A stretch of 64,000 bases of DNA from Roseibium album (GTDB taxonomy: Bacteria > Pseudomonadota > Alphaproteobacteria > Rhizobiales > Stappiaceae), in NCBI GenBank assembly GCA_001404055.1, contig CXTY01000001.1, positions 62,001 to 126,000 of the forward strand, read 5' to 3'. The position numbers were made by a program, and so were the translations under genes. The notes under the pieces were generated by a model. It was not told the origin of the DNA, ran no database searches, and saw nothing but the letters and a program-made list of their open reading frames with translations. How positions within the stretch are numbered: position 1 is the stretch's first letter; each line of letters begins with the position of its first letter. Below, in pieces: positions 21,243 to 29,556 of the stretch.

Positions 21243-21533
21243 TCAGTTGGTAATTGTCATTTCGTTCAAGGTGAACTCCGCAACTGCGCCTTCGGTCGCC
21301 TCCATATAGGCTACCAGATGGGGGGCGTTCATGTGCACCTGCCAGAGGTCGCGGCTTTCCCAGTTCTCGTAAAACATGAAATGGGTCGGATTGTCGTTGT
21401 CCTGGTGCAGGTCGTAGTCGATGCAGCCGTTCTCAGCACGGGTAAGGTCGATCAACTTGAGGAGCTCCGATCTTACGAGCTCGATCTTGTCCGGGTTGGC
21501 CTTGATGTTGGCAACGATGGTGAGTTTGGCCAT
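21243..21533 (-). CDS. ABM-domain monooxygenase-like protein
   Basis: A 96-residue single-domain protein of the ABM superfamily, similar to YgiN quinol monooxygenase: LTIVANIKANPDK at the start, the ENGCIDYDLHQDN strand and FMFYENWESRDLWQ. These proteins form dimers and act on quinols or other aromatic compounds. ATG at 21533 has ggaga 6 bases upstream. Together with the downstream MDR quinone oxidoreductase it suggests a quinone redox pair (inference). Confidence 0.88.
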   Translation of the reverse strand: MAKLTIVANIKANPDKIELVRSELLKLIDLTRAENGCIDYDLHQDNDNPTHFMFYENWESRDLWQVHMNAPHLVAYMEATEGAVAEFTLNEMTITN

Positions 21534-21577
21534 TGGTGTCTCCGGATTTGGCGATGAGCGAAATCTAGTCACTTGAT

Positions 21578-21623
21578 ATTTTCGGATAAACGGGCAGAAT
21601 TCGGAAACACAATTCGGAAAATC
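21578..21623. promoter_or_regulatory. Tandem TTCGGA repeats upstream of LysR
   Basis: AATTCGGAAACAC (21598-21610) is followed directly by AATTCGGAAAATC (21611-21623), and a related TTTTCGGATAAAC lies about 18 bases earlier. They occupy the divergent region between the ABM and LysR starts, where a LysR operator would be expected. Confidence 0.45.
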
Positions 21624-21629
21624 CGTATA

Positions 21630-22520
21630 ATGCTTCTGGATAACATCGCTCTGTTTTCTCTGATCGTTGAAAAGGGCAGTCTGGTTGCGGCCGGACGGGA
21701 GGTTGGCCTGTCGCCGACGACCGTTTCTGAGCGACTTGCAGCCCTTGAAGCCCACTTTGGTGTCGTCCTGCTCAATCGCACTACGCGTTCGATCAGTCTC
21801 ACCGATGAGGGACGGACCCTCATAGATGGTGCCAAGCTTGTGCTTGGGGAGGTTGAAGACCTAGAGACAAGGATCCGCCTTGGGGCGCAAAACCTGTCTG
21901 GCCAGATCCGCATCAGCGCACCGAAGGATCTGGGCCGTACGATTGTCTCCAAGGCAATTGCACAGTTCTTTGCTGAACATCCTTCGATCACGATCGATCT
22001 GCACCTGTCAGACGGCTACGTTGATATTGTCGGAATGGGTATTGACCTGGCTGTCCGGTTCGGAGCCATCGGTGACAGTTCCCTGCGCGTCAAACAATTG
22101 CCGGCAAAACGGCGGGTCCTTTGTGCAGCGCCGAGTTATCTGGAACACCATGGCACGCCAAGGACACCTGCCGATCTCAAGGACCACAATTGCCTTGTCA
22201 TGCGCTTTGGTCAGAACATCGACAATGTCTGGCAATTCGGGTCAACCGCAGCCAAACAGATTGTAACCGTCCGGGGCAATCTCGTTGCAAATGACGGGGC
22301 TCTGGTCAGGCAATGGTGCCTTGAGGGACGCGGGATCGTTTTGAAGTCCGAATTCGACGTCGGAGGAGATATCCAAGACGGACGCCTTGTTGAACTTCTC
22401 GGTGACTACGCCTCTCCGCCACCGCCCTTGCAGATTGTATTTCCACCAAGCCGTGCACAGCCGAGAAGGGTGACGGCTTTTGCCGATCATCTGGCAAATA
22501 CATTCAAGGAATACGGCTGA
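21630..22520 (+). CDS. LysR-family transcriptional regulator
   Basis: A 296-residue LysR regulator. The helix-turn-helix lies in residues 1-60 (FSLIVEKGSLVAAGREVGLSP), and the effector domain starts at about residue 90 (GQIRISAPKDLGR). It resembles the DhcR/AaeR-like branch that controls quinone reductases. ATG at 21630 aligns with the usual family start; the ribosome-binding site is weak. Divergent from the ABM-dehydrogenase pair, which it probably controls. Confidence 0.9.
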   Translation: MLLDNIALFSLIVEKGSLVAAGREVGLSPTTVSERLAALEAHFGVVLLNRTTRSISLTDEGRTLIDGAKLVLGEVEDLETRIRLGAQNLSGQIRISAPKDLGRTIVSKAIAQFFAEHPSITIDLHLSDGYVDIVGMGIDLAVRFGAIGDSSLRVKQLPAKRRVLCAAPSYLEHHGTPRTPADLKDHNCLVMRFGQNIDNVWQFGSTAAKQIVTVRGNLVANDGALVRQWCLEGRGIVLKSEFDVGGDIQDGRLVELLGDYASPPPPLQIVFPPSRAQPRRVTAFADHLANTFKEYG

Positions 22521-23036
22521 TTTGCTTCCCCCATTAACGCTCTTAAAAAATTCTGGATCAATGCTACAAAACCGCTTGCGTCTAGCGGCAAACAAGCGCA
22601 TATAGCGCTCGCCCAAATTCGCACGTGCCCGAGGTCGTTCATGGGATGCTTTTTTAAAGACATCTCTTAAGGGGCCGCTGCCAGTATCACCGCCAAGGGG
22701 CGGGGCAGCAGATCCGGACGGCTTAAAGCAACGACGTAAGAGGGCTTTTTTGGTCTCTGCCTGAGTTTCCAACCTCCGGCGACACTGAAGAGGCACTTGT
22801 TACATCCTTGCCCGACGTGCGGCTCGGTACTCCCGAACCAATCAACGGCATTCCCGACGCGGGAAAGCGCTGCGCTGATTATTCGCTGCAGTTGCCCAAC
22901 CGTCGCTGCGGTCAACCCGGCCTCCGGTTCCATCCCGGGGGAGGCCCGGTGCGTATTGCAGCCCCTGCGACGTGAACCGTCAGCGCGCCAGAGAAACAGA
23001 TGGGCGTTTGCGGCCGAGATTTGAAAGGGGAGTTCC
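22521..23036 (+). promoter_or_regulatory. Long structured leader of the decarboxylase gene (candidate speF motif)
   Basis: Over 500 bases separate LysR from the decarboxylase with no convincing gene. The 3' half is GC-rich and full of inverted repeats, for example ggcctcc 22919-22925 with ggaggcc 22940-22946, and gcag/ctgc near 22968. Alphaproteobacterial ornithine decarboxylase genes are known to carry a conserved leader RNA, the speF motif; position and length fit, but I cannot align it here. A 75-codon frame at 22797-23024 has no ribosome-binding site and is probably not translated. Confidence 0.5.
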
Positions 23037-23038
23037 CC

Positions 23039-24169
23039 ATGAGCGAGCGTATCCGCGAGTTTCTCCGACGACGAGACGACGATGGTCCCTGCGTTGTTGT
23101 CGATCTTGATATCGTACGGGAGAACTTCGAAGTTTTTGCCAGGTCCCTGCAGGACACATCCGTCTATTATGCGGTCAAGGCCAATCCAGCACCGGAAATC
23201 CTGTCCCTTTTGGAAAGCCTCGGCTCGTCTTTTGACTGTGCTTCAGTCGGCGAGATTGAAATGGTGCTTGCAACTGGCGCAACGGCTGAACGCATTTCCT
23301 ACGGCAACACCATCAAGAAGGAGAGGGACATTGCGCGTGCCTTTCACCATGGCGTCCGGCTCTTCGCGGTCGACTGCGTCGAAGAAGTTGAAAAAATCGC
23401 CCGTGTTGCTCCAGGTTCCAATGTCTTCTGCCGGGTCTTGTGCGACGGCGCCGGAGCGGATTGGCCGCTTTCCCGCAAATTCGGCTGTGACCCGGACATG
23501 GCGCCCGACGTGCTTGAACATGCCCACCGGCTCGGCCTCGTCGCCCATGGTGTTTCCTTCCACGTCGGCTCCCAGCAAGCCAACCTCGAAGCCTGGGATT
23601 TCGCTCTCGCCATGGCGGCAGGCGTTTTCAAGGAAATGGCGCTCCGCGGCATCGAGTTGAAAATGGTCAACATGGGTGGCGGGTTCCCGACCCGTTATCT
23701 CAAGGAAGTTCCGGGTGTGCCGAGTTACGGCGAAGCAATTTTCCATGCACTGACCAAACATTTCGGCAACCGGTTGCCGTCCACGATCATCGAACCGGGT
23801 CGCGGCATGGTCGGCAATGCCGGTATGGTCGAGGCGGAAGTTGTGCTGATTTCGAGAAAATCCGCAGAAGACGAAAACCGCTGGGTTTATCTTGATATTG
23901 GCAAATTCCACGGACTGGCGGAGACGATGGATGAAGCAATCCGCTATCCTATCCGCACCCCAAAGGACGGCGATAGAACCACTCCTTGCGTTTTGGCCGG
24001 ACCGACTTGCGACAGTGTTGATGTCCTCTACGAGAAGACACCGTATGATCTTCCGGTCAGTCTCTGCATTGGTGACAAAGTGCTGATTGAAGCCTGTGGC
24101 GCCTACACGACGACCTATTCTTCCGTTGGCTTCAACGGTTTTGCACCATTGGCTTCCTTCGTCATCTGA
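23039..24169 (+). CDS. Type III PLP-dependent ornithine/lysine decarboxylase
   Basis: A 376-residue cytosolic enzyme that decarboxylates ornithine (or lysine) to putrescine (or cadaverine). The fold is the alanine-racemase-like barrel plus a C-terminal beta domain. The PLP lysine is Lys47 in YAVKANP; HVGSQ, the glycine loop GGGFPTRY and EPGRGMV bind PLP phosphate, and Cys324 in PTCDSVD is the catalytic cysteine. Length fits bacterial type III enzymes. ATG at 23039 follows aaaggggag by about 6 bases. Lies before homospermidine synthase, giving a putrescine-to-homospermidine route. Confidence 0.93.
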   Translation: MSERIREFLRRRDDDGPCVVVDLDIVRENFEVFARSLQDTSVYYAVKANPAPEILSLLESLGSSFDCASVGEIEMVLATGATAERISYGNTIKKERDIARAFHHGVRLFAVDCVEEVEKIARVAPGSNVFCRVLCDGAGADWPLSRKFGCDPDMAPDVLEHAHRLGLVAHGVSFHVGSQQANLEAWDFALAMAAGVFKEMALRGIELKMVNMGGGFPTRYLKEVPGVPSYGEAIFHALTKHFGNRLPSTIIEPGRGMVGNAGMVEAEVVLISRKSAEDENRWVYLDIGKFHGLAETMDEAIRYPIRTPKDGDRTTPCVLAGPTCDSVDVLYEKTPYDLPVSLCIGDKVLIEACGAYTTTYSSVGFNGFAPLASFVI

Positions 24170-24195
24170 CGAGATACGAAATCAAGTCTTTGTAA

Positions 24196-24233
24196 CAAGC
24201 CCTTGCAGAAATTGTCTGCAGGGGCTTGAATTA
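24196..24233 (+). terminator. Terminator after the decarboxylase gene
   Basis: A 14-base-pair stem, caagcccttgcaga with tctgcaggggcttg (one G-T pair), is followed by aattatttt. It separates the decarboxylase and synthase transcripts. Confidence 0.8.
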
Positions 24234-24361
24234 TTTTCAGATCTTGTCACAACATAGCAAAAGTGCAATTTGTGCACCTATTTCAGCAAGAAAATTGCGC
24301 TTGGGCTTGCCGTCGGCAATTGTGCCCCTGCGAAGTTATTATAGGTATTGGAGCTCGGAAT

Positions 24362-26620
24362 ATGACCGACGATAACAACAGCGGCGCAAAGAAGCCCACA
24401 ACGATCAAGGCTCCACGTAAGCCTGCTACACGGAGAAAACCCGCAGCGAGGACTTCTGCTGCAAAAGCTCCAGCGACTAAAACCACCGGCCCAACGTCTG
24501 TTGCGAGCAAAAAATCACCAGCTGCCAAACCAGCGGCAAGAAAACCTGCAGCGCGCGCGACCGCTTCAAAATCTGCAGCAACCAAACCAGCAGCCAGTGA
24601 AAAAACTACCGTAACACGGGCCTCTACTTCCAGGTCTGCCGCCAGAAAGACCACGGCGAAGCCTGCAGCCGTAGCCGCCAAACCAGTGGCAGCAAAACCG
24701 GCGGTAAAACCAACTGCGTCCAGGCGCGCTGCGTCCCAGCCAGCCACCACGAAACCAGCCGCAGCCGAGTCTGCTGCATCACGGCAAACCACCGCCAAGA
24801 CCAGTGTGGCAAGGAAACCTTCCACGACCAGGAGGGCAACAGCTGCTACGAAGAAACCAGCGGAAACCGTCAATAAAGCAGCTGCGGCCAAAACGGCTGC
24901 GCCAAGGGCAACGCGGTCCAGGTCGGCTTCGACCAAGCCAGCAGCAGTCAAGCCAACAGCCAAACCTTCACCTACGACAAAAGCCGCGACGGCAAAACCC
25001 GCTGCAGCAAAGCCAGCTGCCAGAGCAACAACCGCAAGAAAACCTGCCGTTTCGCGTAAAACCGCTGCCAGCCCGGCTGTTGCGTCTGGCGAAACTCCAA
25101 AGGCTCAGGCAAGACGCGCGTCTGCCAGGAGCGCTCCGGCGCGCAAGGCACCCGCAGCGCGAGCAGCGACGAGAAAGCCAGCTGTTGCACGCAGGAATTG
25201 GCCGGTTCACGGGTCAATCACCGGGCCGCTTGTGGTGATCGGTCTTGGGTCCATCGGCAAAGGAACATTGCCGTTGATCGAGCGCCATTTCAAATTCGAC
25301 AAGAGCCGCGTCACGGTCATCGATCCAGTGGATACCGACGCCAAGATGGTGACGGACAAGGGCTACAAATTCGAAAAGGTCGCGCTTACCAAGGAGAACT
25401 ACAAAGATGTGCTGAGGCCACTTCTCACAGAAGGTGAGGGGCAGGGATTTGTCGTCAACCTGTCAGTGGACACGTCATCTCTTGATTTGATGAAACTCTG
25501 CAGAAAACTTGGAGTTCTTTATATCGATACGGTCGTGGAACCGTGGCTCGGGTTCTATTTCGATGACAAGGCAACACCCGCTGATCGCACCAATTACGCG
25601 TTACGTGAAACGGTGCGCAAGGAGAAGCAACAGAAACCGGGCGGCACGACCGCTGTCTCTTGCTGCGGCGCCAATCCGGGTATGGTGTCCTGGTTCGTGA
25701 AAAAGGCCCTGTTGGATGTTGCGACTGAAACCGGCGTGAAGTTCAAGGAACCAAAGGGCCGCAAAAGCTGGGCCAAGCTGATGAAGAAAGTCGGCGTCAA
25801 AGGCATTCATATTGCAGAACGGGACACCCAGCGTGCGAAATTGCCCAAGCCCATGGGCGTTTTCTGGAACACCTGGTCGGTTGAGGGCTTCATTTCAGAA
25901 GGTTTCCAACCTGCTGAACTTGGTTGGGGCACACATGAGACGTGGAAACCGAAGAACGCCAAGAACCACAAGAATGGCTGCAACGCCGCTATTTATCTGG
26001 AACAGCCTGGCGCAAACACCCGCGTTCGGTCCTGGTGTCCGACGCCGGGCGCTCAATTTGGGTTTCTTGTAACCCACAACGAGTCAATTTCCATCGCCGA
26101 CTATTTCACGCTCGAGAGCGGCCGGAAGCTTTCCTACCGTCCGACCTGTCATTACGCCTATCATCCAGCGAATGATGCCGTCCTTTCCCTGCACGAGGTC
26201 TTCGGTTCAGGCGGGAAGGTCCAGGACCAGCAGCACGTGCTGGAAGCAAAGGAAATCCGGGACGGCATCGACGAACTTGGTGTGCTGCTCTATGGCCATA
26301 AGAAGAATGCCTATTGGTATGGGTCACAGCTTTCGATCGAGGAGACTCGAAAACTTGCCCCGAACCAGAATGCTACAGGCCTGCAGGTTAGCTCGGCGGT
26401 GATCGCCGGGATGGTCTGGGCTCTAGAAAATCCGGAGGCGGGGATCGTTGAAACCGACGAGATGGACTACAAACGCTGCCTTGAAATTCAGATGCCATAT
26501 CTCGGCCCCGTCAATGGCTACTACACCGACTGGACACCGCTGGAAGGTCGCCCGGGCTTTTATCCGGAAGAGATAGACAAAAGCGACCCCTGGCAGTTCC
26601 GGAATGTTCTGGTGCGGTGA
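24362..26620 (+). CDS. hss: Homospermidine synthase with a histone H1-like N-terminal tail
   Basis: A 752-residue protein, against roughly 470-480 for known homospermidine synthases. Residues 279-752 are the full enzyme: Rossmann motif VVIGLGSIGKGTLPL, CCGANPGMVSWFV and a C-terminal LEGRPGFYPEE. It makes homospermidine from putrescine with NAD. Residues 1-278 consist almost only of Ala, Lys, Pro, Thr, Ser and Arg, in AAKPAA/RKPA-type repeats like histone H1 or bacterial H1-like tails. The frame is continuous, and no internal start with a ribosome-binding site is seen near residue 279. The tail may bind DNA, RNA or membrane (inference). Confidence 0.93.
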   Translation: MTDDNNSGAKKPTTIKAPRKPATRRKPAARTSAAKAPATKTTGPTSVASKKSPAAKPAARKPAARATASKSAATKPAASEKTTVTRASTSRSAARKTTAKPAAVAAKPVAAKPAVKPTASRRAASQPATTKPAAAESAASRQTTAKTSVARKPSTTRRATAATKKPAETVNKAAAAKTAAPRATRSRSASTKPAAVKPTAKPSPTTKAATAKPAAAKPAARATTARKPAVSRKTAASPAVASGETPKAQARRASARSAPARKAPAARAATRKPAVARRNWPVHGSITGPLVVIGLGSIGKGTLPLIERHFKFDKSRVTVIDPVDTDAKMVTDKGYKFEKVALTKENYKDVLRPLLTEGEGQGFVVNLSVDTSSLDLMKLCRKLGVLYIDTVVEPWLGFYFDDKATPADRTNYALRETVRKEKQQKPGGTTAVSCCGANPGMVSWFVKKALLDVATETGVKFKEPKGRKSWAKLMKKVGVKGIHIAERDTQRAKLPKPMGVFWNTWSVEGFISEGFQPAELGWGTHETWKPKNAKNHKNGCNAAIYLEQPGANTRVRSWCPTPGAQFGFLVTHNESISIADYFTLESGRKLSYRPTCHYAYHPANDAVLSLHEVFGSGGKVQDQQHVLEAKEIRDGIDELGVLLYGHKKNAYWYGSQLSIEETRKLAPNQNATGLQVSSAVIAGMVWALENPEAGIVETDEMDYKRCLEIQMPYLGPVNGYYTDWTPLEGRPGFYPEEIDKSDPWQFRNVLVR

Positions 26621-26656
26621 CGGCTGGACCGAAGGTTCTATGCCAGGTCTTCTTCG

Positions 26657-26686
26657 CCCCGGACTTTGCAAAGCAAAGTTTCGGGG
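26657..26686 (+). repeat. Stable hairpin downstream of hss
   Basis: Arms ccccggactttgc and gcaaagtttcgggg pair around an aaa loop, with one small mismatch. No T tract follows, so it may stabilise the mRNA end rather than terminate. The rest of 26621-26892 shows no convincing gene. Confidence 0.5.
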
Positions 26687-26892
26687 ACGAGAAGAAGAAT
26701 TTCTGTGTTTCTTGCATCCAGATCAAGAAAAATCACTTCGCTCTGGAAATTGCCACAATCGGTTCCTACCTGACAATCAGCGCTGAGAATACTCCTCCCA
26801 AGCTCAGCGCCCTGATTTCCCAGCGCGAACCTAAGCATTAGGAAACGCTGGGAAATTCATTCCCTTTTTGAACATCTTGGAAAGTCACTGTC

Positions 26893-27243
26893 ATGAGCGT
26901 TCTGTTCAATGTCAGCATCCTGCTGCTTATCACCGCCGTCTTTTCAGTTACGGTTTTTGGCTACTTTTTGGTCTCCCGGTTTTTCCAGTCGGAAAAGCGT
27001 TCCGGTCGTTTGTCGGGTGACGGCATTGCGCTTCTGATCGCAGGCGTGTTGTTTGCTGCGTTCACTGCAAGTTACATCGAGATTTTCGATTTTGCATTCC
27101 GCTTGCCCTATTCGGCATATGTGGATTTGGGCATCGGTTTGGCATCGGTGGTAGCTGCTGTTGCAGTTGCGCATGCCGGGTTCGAGATTGTGAAACGCAA
27201 ACCAGCTCTTCGGGCTGCAGATTCCAAAAGCGAAGCGCTTTGA
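26893..27243 (+). CDS. Small inner-membrane protein, unknown function
   Basis: A 116-residue protein I do not recognise. It has three hydrophobic segments at about residues 5-28, 45-66 and 76-98, with a basic loop (QSEKRSGRL) between the first two and a charged cytosolic tail. ATG at 26893 is well placed. It stands alone and converges on the DM13 gene. The residue layout has some likeness to small uncharacterised proteobacterial membrane families, without a specific match. Confidence 0.65.
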   Translation: MSVLFNVSILLLITAVFSVTVFGYFLVSRFFQSEKRSGRLSGDGIALLIAGVLFAAFTASYIEIFDFAFRLPYSAYVDLGIGLASVVAAVAVAHAGFEIVKRKPALRAADSKSEAL

Positions 27244-27266
27244 AATAGCCCAGCCTAATAGCAATT

Positions 27267-27289
27267 GGTCCCGGGTTCGATCCGGGACC
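27267..27289. terminator. Hairpin between convergent genes
   Basis: A perfect 8-base-pair stem, ggtcccgg with ccgggacc, around the loop gttcgat. It lies between two convergent genes and may end both transcripts, although it has no T tract. It imitates a tRNA T-arm but is not one. Confidence 0.45.
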
Positions 27290-27371
27290 AGATACCAACA
27301 TGCCTATCAACTCTTGTCGCAGGCCGCTGAAGGGGCGAATTACAACGCACTCTCCGAATTTGGAGAAATGC

Positions 27372-27764
27372 CTATTGACCGAGCTTGGCAACACCAAGCG
27401 GTACGTTGAACTTCCGGCACCAGATGTAGACCTCGTCATAGTCCGCGGTGTCTATGCCGCTTCCCACGCGATAGCTTTGTTTGCCTGTCAGGTTTTTCAA
27501 AGCGCCAAGGTCGGCGTTTGCGTCGTATTTGCCGTTCCTGCCCAATCCGACACGGGCATCGGGCGCGCCATCCAGGCTGAAGTCGCTCTTAAGAACGACC
27601 TTGTTTCCACTCAATTCCGCTTTGCCGGTCGTGACGTGATTGCTGCGGCCAGAGAAATTGCCAGTGCGGCCTTTGTCCCCGGCGAGTGCTGGACCTACGC
27701 CAGCAAACAGTGCTGTTGCGACCACGCCTGCGGACATCTTCATAAATTCTCGGCGGTTCTGCAT
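27372..27764 (-). CDS. Tat-exported DM13-domain protein
   Basis: A 130-residue exported protein. The N-terminus NRREFMK is a twin-arginine motif, followed by a hydrophobic stretch ending in ALA. The mature part is a DM13 domain: FSGRSNHVTTGKA, DFSLDGAPDARVGL and the near-C-terminal YIWCRKFNVPLG with its conserved Cys. DM13 domains are proposed to work in redox reactions or electron transfer. Tat export suggests it folds, perhaps with a cofactor, before export. ATG at 27764 has aagggag 6 bases upstream. Downstream of the curli genes, same strand. Confidence 0.88.
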   Translation of the reverse strand: MQNRREFMKMSAGVVATALFAGVGPALAGDKGRTGNFSGRSNHVTTGKAELSGNKVVLKSDFSLDGAPDARVGLGRNGKYDANADLGALKNLTGKQSYRVGSGIDTADYDEVYIWCRKFNVPLGVAKLGQ

Positions 27765-28017
27765 GTGACGCTCCCTTTCAGCGGTTCTTCCGAACCGCGC
27801 TTCACCCAAACGCTTGTCAGCTTTCTGACACCTATCATCGTTCGGTGGTTCAGTATTTGACGGACCCAATTGGCCAGATTTTCGTGGTCCGCTGAAGTAA
27901 CAAGTGTGCGAAGGAAGTTTGATCGTGGGAGGGAGTGCAAGGCAAAGGCCCGCATGCAACGGGCTGTTTGCCAATTCGGTGAAGATCAGATTTTGAAAAC
28001 CGGGTTGCTCAGGTCCG

Positions 28018-28422
28018 TTACCAACCGAACTGAAACGTTGTCCCTGTCTGGCCATAACCATTCTGGACGACGTGACCGTTGGTGTTCTTGCCGAATTGAA
28101 AGAGGCCATAGGCATGGTTATTGCCGTGCTGCTGAATGGTTCCGTTGTGGCCGTTGCCATCCTGTAAAACGATACCCTGGTTGCCGATCCCGTTTTGCAG
28201 GATACCTGCAGCGTTTCCAAAGCCATTCTGTTTGATGCCACCCTGCTTGCTCAAGTCGTTGGCGACGGCCGCGGCGAACAAGCCTGCACGCATCAGATTT
28301 TCCTGGTCGGCGTTTTGTGGGTTCAAAGTGATGGAGAAGGATCCTCCGGCAAGGGCAGGGCCAGCCGACAAACCGCCAATCAGAAGAGCGGTCAGGGCAA
28401 CGCGTGTCAATTTGCGGGTCAT
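28018..28422 (-). CDS. Curlin-repeat protein (CsgA/CsgB-like)
   Basis: A 134-residue secreted protein with a signal peptide (cleavage after ALA). The second half holds curlin-type repeats with Gln/Asn-Gly motifs: KQNGFGN, LQNGIGN, LQDGNGHN, QQHGNNH and VQNGYGQ, each about 22 residues. Such repeats form the amyloid curli fibre on the cell surface. Ends in TFQFGW. It lies 31 bases after the CsgH-like gene on the same strand. Whether it is major subunit or nucleator cannot be decided from sequence. Confidence 0.85.
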   Translation of the reverse strand: MTRKLTRVALTALLIGGLSAGPALAGGSFSITLNPQNADQENLMRAGLFAAAVANDLSKQGGIKQNGFGNAAGILQNGIGNQGIVLQDGNGHNGTIQQHGNNHAYGLFQFGKNTNGHVVQNGYGQTGTTFQFGW

Positions 28423-28453
28423 GAAAATTGTCCTTTGAATTTTGTGAGTGAAA

Positions 28454-28843
28454 TCAGATTTGGTCGCCTACGCGTTTGCTGCACTTGTAGGTTTCGCCAC
28501 CAATTTCGATTTGCAGTCGGACGTTGTAAATTCCGCCGTTTGCTAGTCTGACAACGCCTGTTTGAGCTTCACCATTTGAACTGATGTCAAAGGCACCGCC
28601 CTGGCTTGTGCTGGTCGTGCCACCGCTGCTGCCACCGATTACGGCGAGACGGTATTGTCCGGATTCTCCGGGTTTGCCCTTGGCAATGCCAATGAGCGAG
28701 ATGGATCCGGCAGATGATGCTGTTGAAATGGCGCAAGTATTTGCGGAATCTGGCTCATGAGCCTCCGTTTCCGAGACCGGATAGTATGCGGCACCAAGTC
28801 CGGTGATGAGGACTGCCAGGCCCAGCTTTGTGAACGTCGACAT
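28454..28843 (-). CDS. csgH: CsgH-like curli assembly protein
   Basis: A 129-residue periplasmic protein with a signal peptide. The mature part is a small beta-sandwich with two cysteines (NTCAIS near residue 37 and the terminal YKCSKR) and a Ser/Gly-rich strand ISLIGIAKGKPGESGQYRLAV. This layout matches CsgH, the alphaproteobacterial curli chaperone that keeps curlin from forming amyloid in the periplasm. Position between two curlin-repeat genes supports it. Symbol is assigned on pattern and context. Confidence 0.75.
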   Translation of the reverse strand: MSTFTKLGLAVLITGLGAAYYPVSETEAHEPDSANTCAISTASSAGSISLIGIAKGKPGESGQYRLAVIGGSSGGTTSTSQGGAFDISSNGEAQTGVVRLANGGIYNVRLQIEIGGETYKCSKRVGDQI

Positions 28844-28915
28844 TTGTAATTCTCCTTGAATTCCCTTCGGTGGCAGGAAAACCTGGCCACCGAAACTGAG
28901 GGAATGACGTGGAAA

Positions 28916-29350
28916 TCAGGGGCAGGTTTGAACGAAGGCAGCAACATTGCTGGATCCGGCCTGGTTCACCGTGGCCTCACAGCCGTGCCCAACTTGAACA
29001 CCGGCAGCAATATTGCCGTTGCCATCCTGGGTCATGACGGCATTGTGATCAGTGCCGAACTGACCGACGCCTGCGGAGTTACCGAAACCGTTCTGCCAGG
29101 TATCAGCGAAATTATGAGAGCCAGTCTGGCCGATAGCGGTGGTGTTACTATTGCCAAATTGACGGCTGAGACCCTCATTGGCGTGGCCGTCCTGAAAAAT
29201 ACCGATCAGGTTGTTGAAACCGTTCTGGGTGCCACCGGTTACGTTGCCGAAACCGAATTGCTCAATGTTGATGCCGTTTGCGCTTGCCGGAAGCACTGCG
29301 GTGGAAAGAACGAGGGCTGTGGTGGTGGCAATAACTGTTTTGCGAAACAT
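28916..29350 (-). CDS. Curlin-repeat protein (CsgA-like)
   Basis: A 144-residue secreted protein with a signal peptide (cleavage after ASA). Repeats of about 20 residues carry the curlin pattern: IEQFGFGN, TQNGFNN, FQDGHAN, WQNGFGN and TQDGNGN. Unlike most curlins it has a Cys in GHGCEATVNQ and ends TCP. First gene of the three-gene curli set on this strand. The export pore CsgG and helpers CsgE/F are not in the window. Confidence 0.87.
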   Translation of the reverse strand: MFRKTVIATTTALVLSTAVLPASANGINIEQFGFGNVTGGTQNGFNNLIGIFQDGHANEGLSRQFGNSNTTAIGQTGSHNFADTWQNGFGNSAGVGQFGTDHNAVMTQDGNGNIAAGVQVGHGCEATVNQAGSSNVAAFVQTCP

Positions 29351-29556
29351 CTGAACTAACTCCTGTCGGTGCGGCGCTGCCGCGTTTTTGATGACAGGTG
29401 GAAGCTACAAAGAGCGGATGGAACTTGCGCTGAATGCCATATTCAGGAAACGTTCATCCGTTCAATTCGCACTGGTTTAAGGCTTTCCAAATACCTATCT
29501 TTGAAGCCGGGATCAGCAGATGTGCTGATGGAAAAATCGCGGAGGAGGGCAGTCAA

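Noticed and set aside
22797..23024. 75-codon frame in the decarboxylase leader
   Set aside because: No ribosome-binding site and many cysteines and prolines without family likeness; structured RNA explains it better.
24283..24963. 226-codon minus-strand frame opposite the H1-like tail
   Set aside because: Ala/Lys/Pro-rich coding creates open antisense frames; no ribosome-binding site and a simple Ala/Val-rich composition.
27255..27299. tRNA-like 3' end (gggttcgatcc and acca)
   Set aside because: The T-arm pairing is wrong by one base and no D-arm, anticodon arm or acceptor partner precedes it; it is a plain hairpin.
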